Positions 1-15,002 are shown, counted from the stretch's first letter. The stretch is DNA of 64,000 nucleotides from Archilochus colubris (GCA_023079485.1 CM041085.1:28133121-28197120); one strand, 5' to 3'. A program made the numbers and translations. The notes: generated from the letters alone by a model not told the origin.

Positions 1-810
1 AAGACCATGTGGAAAGCTGAACATTACTGGAGGGTATCTTTCCATGGGTTACTGATTCCTGTGATGTAAAGGTGCCCCATCTGGTCCTCAAATTAATTTT
101 CATCAATTGCAAAGCTCTCAGGAATATGTAAGAGTAAGTCTGTGTGATGACAAAAACATGTGAGTTTTCATGTACATGCAGCGTACACAGCAGCTCACTC
201 AATCAGGTACTCAGAGCTGCATCTGCCTTTTCAGTTTAGTTGTGGTGATTGTACAAGATGCATGTCATTCAATACTTGAAATCCCTGGATTTTTTCCAAC
301 TCTGCAAGACATGTCACAGACACATACAAAAAAAAAAAAAAAAGAAAAAGAAAAAAGAAAAAAGTTAATAAAATAAGCCACAAAACAACTTAAAGCTACA
401 AGAACTACTGTTGCAGTAATCATTGCATTACAATTAAGAACTTTATATTGGACTCCCATAAAATACCAATATTATATATAGATACATGCAATATTCAGAC
501 ACATACACATACGTCTTTGACACACACACAAATATGAACTACAAAGTTTTCTCACTTCCAAAGTTCCCAAAATTTTCCACAACTGACACATAAAACTAAC
601 AAAATTTGCATAGGAATATCCTAAATATCCAGGAAGGGGCATTGGGGAAATTGGGCGGGGGGAGGGAGGTGAAAGGAAAAGGGAACATTTTATGGGCTAC
701 AATCACTACAATCAAAACTCTTAAACAAAGACTCCACAACTTTGGAGTAATGCTAGAGAAGGAAGGTCCCAGTGATGGAGCAGACACAGAGTAAAAACCC
801 AAGGCACACA

Positions 811-1205
811 GATTCACAGAATGGCTGAGGTTAGAAGGGACCCCTGGACCCTGCTCAAGCAGGGTCACCTAGAGCCTGTTGCCCAGGATGATGTCCAGGC
901 AGCTTTCCAACATCTCCCAAGGATGGAGACTCCAGAACCTCACCAGGCAACCTGTGACAGTGTTCAGTCATCCTCACAGTAAAAAAGTGTTTCCTGATGG
1001 TCAGAAGGAATCTCCTGTGTGCCCTCAGTTTGTGCCTACTGCCTCTGGTCCTGCAACGGGACACCACTGTAAGGAGCTGGGCTCCCTGATCTTCATTGCC
1101 TCCCATAATTTATACACATTAAAGAGATCTTCCTGAACTTTTTCTTCTCCAGGCTGAATAGTGCCAACTCGCTCAGTTTCCTCATAAGAAAGATGCTCTG
1201 AACCA
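811..1205 (-). mobile_element. CR1 LINE fragment (3' end), minus sense
   Basis: The segment starts with a decayed CR1 tail (ttcacagaatggctgaggtt) followed by the gaagggaccc block. It then runs through the usual reverse-complement CR1 3' sequence: 'cagggtcacct', a CATCTCC-type block, 'ctccaggctgaata' and 'cctcataag'. It is 5' truncated and carries many substitutions, so it is an old copy. The minus-strand frame keeps phrases such as EHCHRLPGEV and VLESPSLGD, which belong to the C terminus of CR1 ORF2. Confidence 0.85.
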
Positions 1206-4200
1206 TGAAAGTACATTGCTAAACCTATCAGGCTCCAAGTTGACTGAAAAGATTACTCCAGGGCTTAAATTACTGTTTTAAAGAATTCTAAAGTACTCCA
1301 AAATTAAAGCTTAGACGTTTGAATCAAAACAGATGAATTTTAAAGACTACTCAAATCCTACTCAAGTCTCCATTTGAAAAGGGGGGAAATTACCTCAGTT
1401 CAGTTACATACAGAAGAATGTTAATGAGTAGAAGAGACCAAGCAAAAGGCTGTCCGGGATATTCCAGAAGTTGTATCTGAACTGCACGCATATGCACAGT
1501 GATTGTATCTACACACTTACTACCAGAGAGCTCATTTAAATTAAGAATTGCATTCATGACATTCATCAGAGCTCTAAAAATGGTCTTGTCTACATTACAT
1601 ACAACACTGTACTAGCTTCATATTTTGAGAAATTAACCACTTTTTTTTTCAGTGTAGCATAACATGTACCAATAATAATTTTTTTAAGAGAAAAAAGATA
1701 AGAAAACCAAATCTCAGATACAAAGGCAAGGTGATAAACTAGTTTACAACATTATTCAGGTTATCAGGAATACTGTCCATGAGGCTTGATGTGTCACTAC
1801 CAGAACTGTTCAGCATTAAAATTAACCAAAGATTAAAAAATAATGGCTGCTACCAATTTTTTCATCATAGCTCAATGAGTGTATCAGAAATGCCACCTAG
1901 ACTTTTCACACTTATGGGGTTTCTCAATTACAGTCCAAAGAAAGTTCACATAAAAGAAAATTCAGAAAAAAAATCGATGGTTTGAGGAATAATTTCAGCA
2001 CTTATCCCATAAGCAAACTTGATCCTGCCAAGGATCAGTGCTCTTTCATATCCACTGGGGTAGCAAACATCAGCATTCAAGAGCTGACATTTTGTAATAG
2101 CAGCATGTAACTTATGATGCAAGACTTTACTAATCCCACAAAGAAAAAAGAAGGACTGGTTTACTGAGAAAACAGAAAGTCTCTGAAATACCAGTCAGAT
2201 TGGTATGAGTTAAGCATTAAACAGAATTGTTTGAACTGTGCAAGTGCCATGACTTTACAAGTGGATTTTAAAATAGAGGCAACTGTAGGTGCAGTGGCTT
2301 TGCATAAAATTCATATGCTATTTCTGTCCTTATTCACTGCATATAAAATTAATGAGTTTGAGAAAAGGACTCTTCTGTGTCTTGGCCTTCTCTTACCTGC
2401 AGTCCCATTTACCATCACTTTAAAGATTAAACAAACCAAAGGCTTCCCAAAAATATTCTAGATGCACCAGTAATGCTGGACAGGGAGAGATCAAAATCTA
2501 AAATAACTGCAAAAGGAATAACGTCAGTCATCATTCAAATATCTCTCACTCAATAAAATATACCCTATGAGAAAATTTACATTTAAATCACTAAGGGCAA
2601 ACACTTTATTTGTACTTCAGTAGACGAGATAAAAAATACTTTTAAGACTGTAGTGTCAAACACTCAAAAGATAGGCTGAATTAAGATTACATATATGATA
2701 TATTAAGATTTAATTCTTTCCATTCCCCTCTCCTTCCTTTCCACCCACTCGGTACTTCCTAAGACATCACCTAATTCAGATGCCAGTCTTCCTTCAAGGA
2801 AATCAGTAACTAATTTAGTTACCTCCCCTTCTTCTACCATTACAGCAGTTCCCACAGTTCTACTCCTTTTCACATTTTTAAACCAAGCTTTTTGCTTTCT
2901 TTTTTCCCCACCATAAAACAAGTGTAATAGCTACTACCTCTACTGTAAAGCACATGTAAGAGTTGATGATTAAAAGCATTACAGAAGACAGAGATGTTAG
3001 TTGCACAACATTCCCAACAGTCTGAATTCACTTTGGGTTCCCTATATAAAGACAACTTGACCTTCCTGATGAAACTCACCCTAACTAAATTTTTAACTGC
3101 AGATTTTCTATGATCAGACTTTATTCATCTTTTCTTTCAGAACTGGACAAGCACTAACCATAGAAACACAATGGATTATAAAAATATTTATTTTTGCTGG
3201 TAATTTTGGAATTTGGAATTTTGGTATTAAATTAAATTCCAATTAAATTTTGGAAATTGGTTATTCCTAATGCTACTAGGGACATTAAATATCAATAAAT
3301 AGTAGCTACCTACTTCTACTCTTTTTAAAAAGATAGATGAAGGTATCATTGCTCTGAATTTTCCCTTTAACAAAGGGAGATGTAACTTGAACTCACCCCC
3401 TGGTATTTTTTGAGACTGTTTTGAGTATAAGTTCAGTGATATAAAATGTTTCTTAAGTACAGATACTTGATGAGATACATAAAATACTGGTGGATCCTTC
3501 TTTCCTCTGTCACAGACTGTTTTTGATTCTTTTAGAAAGCATGACTCTTCTCAAAAGCAAAACCAGTAATAAGTTGTGTTTCCATATTAAAGAAATACAT
3601 TTATATTCAATTTTTAATGGGCTTATTAAGAGTGGCTGTCATATTTTAGTGTCAATAATGAACTCATAATTTTTATCTCTTGTTTCTATTAACTTATAGG
3701 GAGTGTAAGTGTTAAGTCACTGGTGGACAACCAGAGAAGTATTTGCTTGTTCTCATGCATCTTTCATTGAGTCTCTTGTTGACAGGAAGAAGTCATGCAA
3801 TATACCAATACTGCAGAAAGCTCTTTAGCATTTTATGTTTAAAAACTCCACTCTAGAAGGCACCAGAGCAGAGTCTTTCAAAATGAGGATAACAGGGGAG
3901 ATGAAGGAAAGCAGTGAAGAAAAAATAAGGAGAGTACACATTATTTCTAAATTATCTGGGAAAAAAAACAGTTATAAAAGGGACCCTTATCTTGCATTTT
4001 GAAGAAAGATTCTGACCACCCAAACATTTCATGGAAAGAACCACAAGCTACAGTCTTTGAAAAGTCAGGCTTCCAGATTTCAGGATTTTTCAGCCTAACC
4101 ACAACTCCTTTCTGTAAAACTTGCATGAGGTCAAAGGAAACTGCAGGTTTCCCTCCCTTTACAGTCTAAGAAGGAAAAAGACACAGTACTATCTACAAAG

Positions 4201-7200
4201 ATAGTAAGACACTTAAAAAGAATGTCAAGACCACAAACTTGCATTTTTTGCAGAAGGATCAAGCCCCAGCTGATTCTGGACAAATAAATAATAAATCCCA
4301 CCAGCTATCAAATGGTGACTCTGGGAGAAACCCTCAAGGTTACTGATGAACATTATACTATGAAATTGGCACATTCTGTAATAGTCATTATATTACAGGC
4401 TAAATACTATAGAGTTAGAAGCTGGCAAGATGATGCATTCTGTTGTTTATTCAGTCCAACTTACAAAGTAACATAAACTATTAAATAATCCTATCCAAAA
4501 GGAAAGAAAATTATTTAACACATTTACTCAATTCTTAAAAGGCTGAAGTTTGTAAAAGAAAAGATAACTGGTTTGGACATAAAGCGATTTTTTTCCATTA
4601 AGAAAGGGGCCAATTCCATATGGAGAAGATGTGCATTAGACCAACCTAGTTAGTACCAGCTTTATTCTTCTTTCACTCACAAGTTCTAATTATCTTTGCT
4701 TTTTTCACCTTCCAATGTGATGTAAGTCATAGGAGTTAACATCTTTCTTTCATATTACACAACAATACAGAATTAATTTGGAGGCCATGATGTTAAACAA
4801 ATACCAATAAGCTAGCCAGTGGTCATAAAAATGTTCTTCACCTGTAGAGGAATGAAAAAAAAAAAGGAGAGAGAAAAAAAAAAAAAAGAAAATACTCTGA
4901 TTTTTTTTCTGTTTTTTCTTAAACTGTTTTCTCTCCACAATGTTTGTCCTTGGGTAATTCTAGAAACTCTTTCCCTACTCAGGCACAGCTGCACAGCCTG
5001 GGCAAGACAGTCAGTCATGCTACTCAGAGATGTAAAGTGATCTGTAACCACGGCATAGCTGCACAGAAACAGATATAACAGATATAGAGGTGTAATGTTG
5101 GGCACTGGGATAGTAACTGCCAGTCCATTAATAAACACTATAATGTTAGTTATATGCACCTATATATCCTTAAGCAAATAGTTTCATTTAATAAAAACAG
5201 GAAAAAAAAAACCAGAAAATTTATTTCTTGGCATATTGAGAGAAGGGAAATATTTGTATTATTTCTAGAACTATTACAGATAACTCGACTTTCAATGCTT
5301 GCTCTTACCTCATCAGATTAAATGGGAGTTAAATCAAAAAAAATACAGTTGGGAAGAACAAGCAAGAAACAAATTTTAAAATGCCTTCAAGAAAAATATT
5401 TCCAAGAAATACAGCAAAGGTCCTTAAGCAAACTGTTAAAAGCTATTGATTGTGACTTGCCAAATTTATACACATTCTTCAAAAGGTGGAGGCCTAAAGG
5501 CATGAATTACAATAACTTGGTACAAACTCTGCCTATGGAGAAAGCGAGGTCAACAGTTATGCTGTTCACAAGGAAAAGATAAAAGCACTGGGGAACAGAC
5601 TCAGCCCCAAAAGTAAGGATATTTGAGCTAAACAAGACCTACCAAAACATGCAAGAAAGAGAATACCTAATTTAGGTGGGTTTTTTAGTTTGGTTTGGTT
5701 TTTTTAAATACTTTCTTTAGCAACTATTTACTTCAGGTGAGTAAAATATGCAGTTGTAGAAGAACTGCTGCAAGTCTCTTTAATCACTGGTCAAACACAC
5801 TCATGGGAAATTTCTGACTCGAGCAATGCTAGATCTGTTATCCTTATGTAGCAAGGAAAGCATAGTAGAAAAATAATCCAAGGTTAGACTTTGCAATTAG
5901 AAAGCATTCAGCTGAAACACAAATGAAAGATATTTCTGCTTCTTTGGCCCTCGTAGTTTCTTTCTCAGTCCCTAGTACGGCACACCAGGAGTCTTCTTAA
6001 GCCAGGTTAATCATTTAAGGTGCTACGCTCTGAACTACATCAGAGAAATAACCCGATTAAAAAATTCAGAAATGAAGATTCATAGCTTAACCAATATAAA
6101 TCTGGTTTGCTAGGTTCTCAGCTTGTCTTGTGACAAGCCACATCCCTCCAGCCTCTCCAAACACCAGCTTTCTTTCAATTGTGCAGTTCAGAAAGATGTT
6201 CCTGCCAAATTTTTACCCTCCAAAGCCACTAATGACATTTTAGGGAACTTGCTTACCTTAGTGAACTCACCGTGCACATGCAGTTGCACTATGGCCAATG
6301 TAAGGAAGGGGGCAAGACGTATGGCAGGCATCACAACAATCTAGGTATCAATCAGTTTGAACTGTGCTCAGAAGTTTTCTTCTCTCTTGCTTTAAGTTGA
6401 ATCAGTCCCTGACATAGACCCAACATGGTCCCACATTCAGCTTGCACTGGCACAATGGAGAATGTGGAGCTACACAGCACAACTGAGAAACAGAAGGGAG
6501 GAGTACTTGCCACTAGTATTGCCATTTGAAGGTTTTAAATGACAATTTTTGGGCACAGAGTACTCATGAACTCAGGGGTCTGCCCTCAGAAGAGAAGAAA
6601 GCAAAGCTGGTTTCTTGAGGATGAATTTTAGATGGGAACCACAAAGATCTGGAGACAAGATTACCTATCAGCCATGAAAATATGCCTCATTTTCAAATTA
6701 ACTGAAGTGGGATGGAATACTTCAGACAAATGTTGAAAGATTTGTTTCAAAGAAAAACACACAAATAATGCACATTAGCCTTTAAAATAAATTGGAGAAT
6801 TGCACCACAGAGACATATATTAAAAAATCTTTCAAGATTAAAAGAAATGAGAAATGTGACCATGAAATTTCCTTTACTTACAAGCATGAATCTTCACTCT
6901 CAAAAAACGGCACAGAGAAAGCAGAACACAGAGAACACCTCTGCCATGTATGCTTCAGGGGACATTTTCTTAAGCGGTAAAAACTGTGTCCCGTTAATGA
7001 CATTGAAAGATCTTCAAGGGAGGGAGCCCCAGCTCTTACCATCTCTTTTCCATTGAACTGACTGCACTGACCTTACCTGTAATTACAGAGCAATTTCATT
7101 CCCATAGGAGCATTCTGCAGCCTGCAAACATCCCTCGAGCCTGCAGCAGTTCCAGCTTGTTCCTAATTATCTCCAGTATCTGCCCACAGGCTCTTTAAAT

Positions 7201-7746
7201 ACTCTTATGAGCATACATTGAAGTTTTGATATCCTCCCCCAAAATCCCAATACATCTTTGTATGTGACACATGCACCGCAACACTGGAAATAAAAAAATA
7301 AATTTAAAAAGGAGTGGGAGATGAAGTCAGAAAATAACAGAAGCCACCAGTTTTTAAAATCCAGAAGAGCCTCATAAACAAGAGATATTTCTGTTGGACT
7401 GTAAGACATATTTCAGTCCAAAATCTGGTCACTTCTGTGGAGCATTTTGAGAGCGGCATGTTGCAGCAGCGAAAGAGGCTGCGTCAGCCTGCAGGGAGGG
7501 AGCTCCTGGTCTCGCCTGAAAGCTGAAAGGCAGGTGTAAGGTGGATTGCAGGTAGGAGCCTCCCACCACACAGCCCTTTACTCACCACAAACTGCGCTGC
7601 TTGAGCTGTCAAGAAAGGCATTTCTTACACCTGGGAGCTTCAACGAGTTGGATATTTTTTTAATACAAAGACAAGCATTGGAGTTTTCAAAAAAACCTCA
7701 GGTTTCTCAGTCTTTGGGTCCAAGAAGTTAACTGTAGTTATTAAGC

Positions 7747-7957
7747 TAGAACATAGGAAGATCCACCTCAAGACGAGGAGAAACTTCATGTTGACAGAGC
7801 ACTGGCACAGGCTGCCTGGAGAAGCTGTGGAGTCTCCTCTGGAGACATTCAGAACCTGCCTGGATGTGTTCCCTAGGTGATCCTGCTCTGGCAGTGGGGT
7901 TGGACTCAATGATCTCCAGAGGTCCCTCCCAAGCCCTAACATTCTATGATTCTATAA
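7747..7957 (+). mobile_element. CR1 LINE fragment, plus sense
   Basis: This is the last ~210 bp of a CR1 element in plus orientation. It reads from 'cataggaagatccacctcaa' through 'gagcactggcacaggctgcc' and 'gatctccagaggtccctccc' to the tail attctatgattctata at 7941-7956. It is severely 5' truncated, as is typical of CR1. Confidence 0.9.
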
Positions 7958-9094
7958 TTACAACTGTCCTTCAAATGTGATGTAAGACACAAGATTTCAA
8001 TCTGTGTTGGAGGACTGGCACCTACCCCATAACCACTGCTCAGAGGCCTAGATGGAGAGGCGGGATACTCCCACCCTCACACAAGAAACTGCTTCAAGTT
8101 CCATGACTTTTTCCTCAAGGTTCTAGAATGCTGTGCCAAGGTCTCTGGGTTAAAAGTAAATAATGTCACGAAGACAGAGAGACTCAAAGAATGATTGTCT
8201 CAGAGCAACCCTGACAAGTGACAGTCACCGAAGAGGCCTTTGTAAGCATTGGGAGCTTTAAATGAACGCTTGCAGCAAAGCAAAGACTTCTGTAACAGAA
8301 GGCACACTAGCAAGCCACAGAGAGAATGAGCTTAACTACATACATATGTGCTCTCTTAAGCAAATTATGTTTTTGAGCTTCTGTGTCTGCATTAATATGC
8401 CAAGTTCTGACTGGCCACCTGTACAATAGGCCAGCAAGAAGCAGGCATTCTCTATTCACAGTCATACTCTGGTAGGTAAGAAGTCAGGAAGGCAGATCTG
8501 CACCTAGGTAAATCAACACAGTAGTCTTTCATCTAATTATTTTATTCTGTAGAGATCTTCAAGATTATAATTCTCTCTCCATCCTGGTCAGATGCTCCTG
8601 CTAGACATACGAAAGATTTAAATACATAAACAAAAACATGTTGAGTGGCGATAAGAAACAACACTATGTAAGTAGATGCAAAGAGCTCTGTCATTCTTCT
8701 CTCATGACAGTGTGACACTACGATCTTTCTAGTAACAAGTATATAATAGGTAAAAACTGGCTGATGACAGAAAAGTTCAGTGGAAGGACAGGTACCAAAG
8801 ACTGTGTCTTCTATTTCGTTAAATATGATACAAATATACATGGCGAAAGTGACCACAAATGAAAATGAATTAACTGAAAAAGATTTTTGGAAACATTGGA
8901 AAAGTATATTCAAGGAGCAACATGAGTTATTTTAAGCAAGAATTCTGAACATTTCATTTTAATGATGTCAATGTAAAAAAGAGACCAATCAAATTTTGTT
9001 TATAAAGTTAATTTCTATAACCAACCAAAAATTTGAGATGGCAATTCTTACCATTCAGCTTTGTCAATCTGCAAAGAACAAGCCTTTTAAAGGT

Positions 9095-9292
9095 GTAATA
9101 TTAACACAAAATTACTATATTAGATCATATTAGTATATTACAATTATTGTATATATTATGATCTATATAATAAAAATGTTTATTTATATATATTTATAAT
9201 TTTAAAATTATATTGTATAAATTTGTAAATTTTAAGTTTTCAATACAAATTTTTATATTTATATTATACACTATATATTGTATTGCTATTTC
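9095..9292. repeat. AT-rich low-complexity tract
   Basis: About 200 bases are made almost entirely of A and T (runs such as tatattatgatctatataat) and end exactly where a plus-sense CR1 fragment begins. Confidence 0.7.
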
Positions 9293-9587
9293 CTACAGGA
9301 AAGCTGGGGAGGGACTTTTTACAAGGGCTTCTAGTGAGAGGACAAGGGGTAAAGATTTTAAACTGGAAGAAGGGAAACTTAGGTTAGAGATCAGGAGAAA
9401 ATTCTTTAGTGATAGGGTAGAGAGACAGTGGAACACCAGGGAAGCTGTGGAAGCTCCATCCCCGGAAATGTTCAAAGCCAGGTTGGATGGGACTTTGAGC
9501 AACCTGATCTCCATGCCCAAGCAAGGGGGTTGGAACTAGATGATCTTTAAGATCCCTTCCAACCTAAACTATTCTCTGATTCTCTAT
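9293..9587 (+). mobile_element. CR1 LINE fragment, plus sense
   Basis: Plus-sense CR1 3' end, from 'gctggggagggactttttac' through 'gtagagagacagtggaacac' and 'aaagccaggttggatggg' to 'gatcccttccaacctaaact' and the tail at 9573-9587. A 108-codon frame over it includes EGKLRLEIRRKFFSDRVERQ, the CR1 ORF2 C terminus, now without its catalytic regions. Confidence 0.9.
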
Positions 9588-11704
9588 TTCTTAATATGTT
9601 AACATCCAAGGACAGACTGACTTTGTGTAATTCATTTAACTCTAAAACTATCACATAGTGCTTGCTTCCAACCATAAACCTCTGTGAAGCCATGGAAAAT
9701 GCTCTTCTGTTTGTTCTTCTGTTTTACTTTCTGCTGTTCTGAAAGAAACATTCAGGTTTCACCAAGAAAGTAAACAAATGTTGTAAATTTATGGTGTTTT
9801 TCTTTTAAGTGAAAGTAGTATTTTCACTATTTGTAATATACAGGATTAGCTAGCAATTATTTAATTTTTTCCCCAGGATGCAGTAACTGTCAAACTTCTT
9901 GGGCCCAATTATTTCTCTTCCTCAACACAAAATTATCAGTGCCTTTCAGAATCTTTACCTAATGCCCTCACATACATACTAAGGTCAAGCTATCCATGAC
10001 TAAACAGGAGGAAAAAAACCCAAACCACTAGCATTTTTTCTTTGGATTTTCTTCTTTGCCATTACGAAGTTTTACCTCACTGCCTTTCCCAAGGAGCACA
10101 AAGATCTTTAGATTAAGGTGGTGAACTTTTCAAAACAGCCAGAGAACAGACTGACTCGACTGAGGAACACCAGCTCCATGCATTTTGTACTTCATTTTGA
10201 AAACTCAGGATTTGGAAAAGTAATATTATTGTATTTTAGTAGACAATGAGGTACTTAGCAGGCTTCTTCAGCCACATCTGACAAATATAGGTGAGACTTC
10301 TGCATTCACGTTTTGCTCATGCAAAGGTTTCCTTTTTTTTTTAACAATACAGTCTAAGTTTGACCTGAAATGTTAAATCAATCTAACATAGTCTTTTTTT
10401 CCTACTACGCCTAGAATTACTAAATATTTATTGATCTGCTTTAGTGGAATTATTTCTTTAGTAAACAAGGACTTCACAAAGTACCTGTACCTCCAGAAGT
10501 GTATTAAATCCTAATATTTACTATATTTAAGTCCTATTTCTGTATGTCTATGCAAAGCAGGGAAAAAACAGAACATTCAGAAAAATAAAAACAAACAGCT
10601 GCGAACAAATAATACAGCCTGATCATTCCGTCTATAAAACAACATCTGTACTGTTTCTCTATTGAAGAAGTCTGTTTGCAAACTGCTCAAGGAAAATTCT
10701 GCTGCTTTTCTGGTAAGCAGCTTGGCAAGGTAACACAATCTTGCAGTGCCAGTGGTCCTCTTGAGCTTACAATGTCTATTAAAACAAATTACATGAAAAC
10801 ATCTTTTTTAGGATTTCAAAGCTATAGCTTAAGAGGATCGGTACATTCCAGTTTCTTTTTAGATTCAAGGAACACGGGACTGTACTACTTCAGTATCTAG
10901 TGCTGTCATGACATCCCAATAGTTTCTTCATTAACTGTATATTATGCATAGACTGCAGAATAACAGGTTACCAGAAGAAAGCTTTTTTGTTATCTATACT
11001 AGCTAGACTGCAAGGAAATCAACACCTCAGCATCTGCTTGAAACAGCTATTACATTTGATCTGTTGTAGATGGTTGCACAAAAAAAGCACTACTTAAACA
11101 AAAGGGTACAAGTACTACTACTGGGTATCAAGTAGCTAGAAGACAGTATTAATGAGATTCATTTTTCCCCCGTTAATGGCAAAATATCAGTAAATAAGAC
11201 TATATCCAATCCATCAGATTTTGGTTTAGCTGCCTAATTATAATCAGCATCTGAAGCAAAGTACTTTTTGAAGTCTGTTAACCAATATAAATAAAAAAGG
11301 CTGGAAAACTAATACCATCTATCACCTCATGTCTTACGTCGATTAAAACTTGAGAAGCTAAATCTCACATTCACAAAATATGTTAAATTGATATTTCAGT
11401 TGACTGAAACCAGTAATGTTGCTTCTTATGCAGATAATTAGCAAGCTTTAATTTGCACTTACATGTTTACAAATTTTCATTTCAGATTAATCCATCTCAC
11501 AGAGAACAATATGAAAAGTAAAATAAAGCAAGACACTGCTGGATTCTAGACAGACATACGAGACCAATGCAGAGCTGCAGGGATCTGATTACAGACATGA
11601 TCTTCTGCTGGGAAGTCTCCCGCTGGGATTTGGTGCACTTGCCCTGTGATGTGCTACAATAAAACAGTGTTTGCTTCTTATATAGAGCCCTACAGATGTA
11701 GCAG

Positions 11705-11850
11705 GATCATTCCCTTTCAATGCTTCAATATTGTATTTTATCAAAACATTTAAGCAGAGCAGAGTGATGTCCTTAGGGATTATTCCCTTTCAATGTTTCT
11801 GTATTTTATTTTATTTAAACATTTAAGCAATGCATAGCGAGGCACTTAAG
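11705..11850. repeat. Diverged tandem duplication, period 73 bp
   Basis: Two adjacent copies start at about 11709 and 11782. Both contain ATTCCCTTTCAATG, then a TATTTTAT block, then AACATTTAAGCA, then a CTTA end, in the same order and spacing. They differ by scattered substitutions and small indels, so the duplication is not recent. Confidence 0.7.
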
Positions 11851-12046
11851 AGTATCATAACATCACCCCATTCTTTTATCTGCTGCTCTCCTTGCAAGAG
11901 TCAAAAGCCAAAGGACAAAGCAACTGCTATGGGTTGATAGCAAATGCCCTTTATTGCTGCTTCTCAGAACTGTATTTAAGTCTGCCTGAGATCTAACAGA
12001 CTAAAAGCAAAACCAAGTTTATCTTCTGGAAGGCCACACGCAGTTG

Positions 12047-12074
12047 GAAAAAAAAAAAAATTAAAAAAAAAAAT
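12047..12074. repeat. Poly-A simple repeat
   Basis: Two A runs separated by TT. A similar A-rich tract with GAAAAAG units lies at about 328-366, and another with a GGAGAGAG interruption at about 4853-4890. Confidence 0.8.
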
Positions 12075-15002
12075 CAGGACACAGGCAGGCTATCTACCCT
12101 GTTCAACATTTGCTGGTTTTATTTGCCTTGAAGCAGAGCTTTCTCAAATTTCAAATAAGCTTTGCTACTATATTGATATGCCCTATGGAAATAATACAGG
12201 AGTTCTCATAGCAGCAACCCTGAATAATTCAAACAGTTAGCCCTACTCTTCCCACAAAATTATTAATACTAAGAAAGCTTCATCATTCTTCAACAAAAAA
12301 GCTGATACACGACTGGCAGAATTACTATTATCAATGGTAATTCAATGGCTTTATGGCAACTTATCTCTTAAGGAATAAAGTTTTATGGCAAAAGTAATAG
12401 TACTTTTGATATACAGTAAGGCAGGATTGCTTCTCTTAAGATCTTTCTCACTACTTACAATGCCTTGAATGCACACATTACAAAATCCTTTTAGTAACTC
12501 TGTAAGGGGTAACTATGATTACCATTGTAAGAGACGAGGAAGCTAAAGGTACAGGCCTGCAAGACAAGCAAACTGTCCAAAGCAACCTATGCTACAGAAA
12601 GACTTCCTAATCTCCTCCACCATCTGACTTACTTCTATTTCCCTTCCTAGAGCTGCTTGGCCCTCATCATTCTGTTTACTGCTGTGTGCCTGACTGAAAT
12701 CTCCTCAGGCAGACTCAGTTTCCTAAAACATCAGAAAACAAATATTTAAAAACTGAGTTGGATTCTGTGGCCTTAAGGAGCTGCATCACCTCAGTGAAGG
12801 TTCAGATGAGTGCAGGAGCAGGCAAGACCTGCAAGAATTATACACAACTTTCAGAAGCAGGAAGGTATTAGATGAGCTCAGATGCATTTCCCCATGGGAC
12901 AGAGCTGAAGCATCCTTCCTTAATACTGAAGGGAAAGATAGCATCAAAATATGAATGAAGAATTTACTATTACTGGCTTCCAGTCTGTGCTATGATCCTA
13001 TCATCACTGTGTGTGGCACATCTGATGTTTTCCTGCCCATTTCCATCTTGCTTCAAATAGGAAAAGCCATAAATAATACTTTGCTGCTTTTTTCATATTT
13101 AAAAATATCCATCAAAATCTGATGAAATCCATCATGTGTCAAAACACTTCCGCAGTTTATTGCAGATGTATAGATACTCAGGCCAGGTTTATTCATAATT
13201 ATTTCCAGTAACCTAGAATAGTTACTTATTTAATCACTAAGCAAGGAAATTTGATTTAAATATACAATTTAAATTTGATTTTGCATTTCTACTCTCTTTC
13301 TGTAAGATGAAAAAAATCTTTTTCGATTTCTCCTTTCAAAAACACAAACCATGCTGAAACACCCAATTTTCTATCAATGCCTACTGAAGAAAATGCTGCA
13401 AGCTGATCTGCCCCTTGAACAAACTGAATTAAATTATTTACCCATCAACTTGCTTTATTTCGGTGATCTGATGTTGTTTAAGACTTCAGCAAAAATATTT
13501 ATGATCTACATACTCATATTATTTATTAGCAAAGCTATTTGAATTTGACAACCTGTATGAAAGTCTTTATCAACTACAATACTTTAACAAAAAGTTCCAC
13601 TTAATATGATATCTTTCTATATCCATTCTTATGTTCTCCAATATACTGTAGTAAATCAAAAAAGAAGAAAAAAAAACAACAACAACAAACCCCCAACACT
13701 TTTGGCTATGACATTGTGAGAAATGCTTCTCCCCATTACAGAAATATGTCTACATTTCCATCACAACAGAAAAAAATCCTGAATCTGTTTAAAAGCTGAC
13801 AATGAAGGTAAGACCAAGCTAAAAAGCCAAATTTTAAAGTGAATTGCATGAGATACAGGCACACATTCTCAGCAGTGGACTGGTGATAATCTCTACCACG
13901 TACAGCAGGAGAAGACACGAAACTGTAAGAGTGAAATTTCAATATATTCTGTCTGATAAAACTCTTTAGACATACTAGTTTTATTCCTTTATAACTTTAT
14001 GAAAACAGAGTCTTCATACTTAAAATCTCAACATACACAAGATTTCAGATGGATGAATATGGCACAAGCAATGCAAATATTAGGTTCATGAGAGGAGGTA
14101 TGCAGGAATTAGAATTTCTACTTCCCTCCCATTCAAAGCCATCTACAAATGCACACCTGGAAAGAAAAACCATAATCGTTATTTGCCAAACCCTGCAGTG
14201 TCATCTGGCAGCAGCAGGTCAAGCTTCAGAAGTTGGCTCCAACCTGACCAGTGACTGATCTGTTCCCTTCCAGCTGAGACATCAGGTCACAACAAACCAT
14301 TATCCTGGTCGTGCAGCTAATGATAGAGCTGGAGGGAATCCTTCAAAGAGAAAAGCAGGACACAAGAAGCAAGTTTCCTTCTGGGAAAATGGGGTGAATT
14401 AAGGTCATATTGAGAACAGGCAGGTGGTTCACAGGGTAAAAAGAGGGCTAGATTAACATGTGGAATTAATGCTGCTTTATTTTGTAGCTGTGATGCTAAA
14501 GCTCTCAGACAAAAGGCCTGAATCAGACTCCAGGCACAGTATCAATTTCTGCACTGAATAAACAAGGCCAACTGCCTGTACATAGATACTACAGAGCATC
14601 ATCTGCCATCTAGTAGAAGAGATGCTTAATTAGCTTAGTAGAGACATGGGGTTTGGGGAAAGGAGGCTAGTAGAATCTGTGTCCTTCACAGATTCCTTCT
14701 GCTAGTGTCTTTCACTAGCAAAAGTATTTGTAAGACAATTATATACTAAAGGAAAATAAAACCAAACCAAATTATTGAAGCATTTTTTCATTAGCATGCC
14801 AATGAAATGTTAAATCTTTTTAAAATTATAAATTACATGTTCATAAAATCCACAATCCTGTCTCAATGAATTGGACAGCTGAAGTTCACACAGGAAGACT
14901 GGAATCTGTTACTAGAAAAACAACGTACAATCAGCAAGTATGCAAAATAGAGATAAAATGATGATGAAAAAATTAGGATAGCAGTGATTCCTTCATATTA
15001 CT

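Noticed and set aside
4812..5159. 115-codon minus-strand open frame
   Set aside because: Its hydrophobic, F-rich part is the translation of a poly-A/T tract; no family match.
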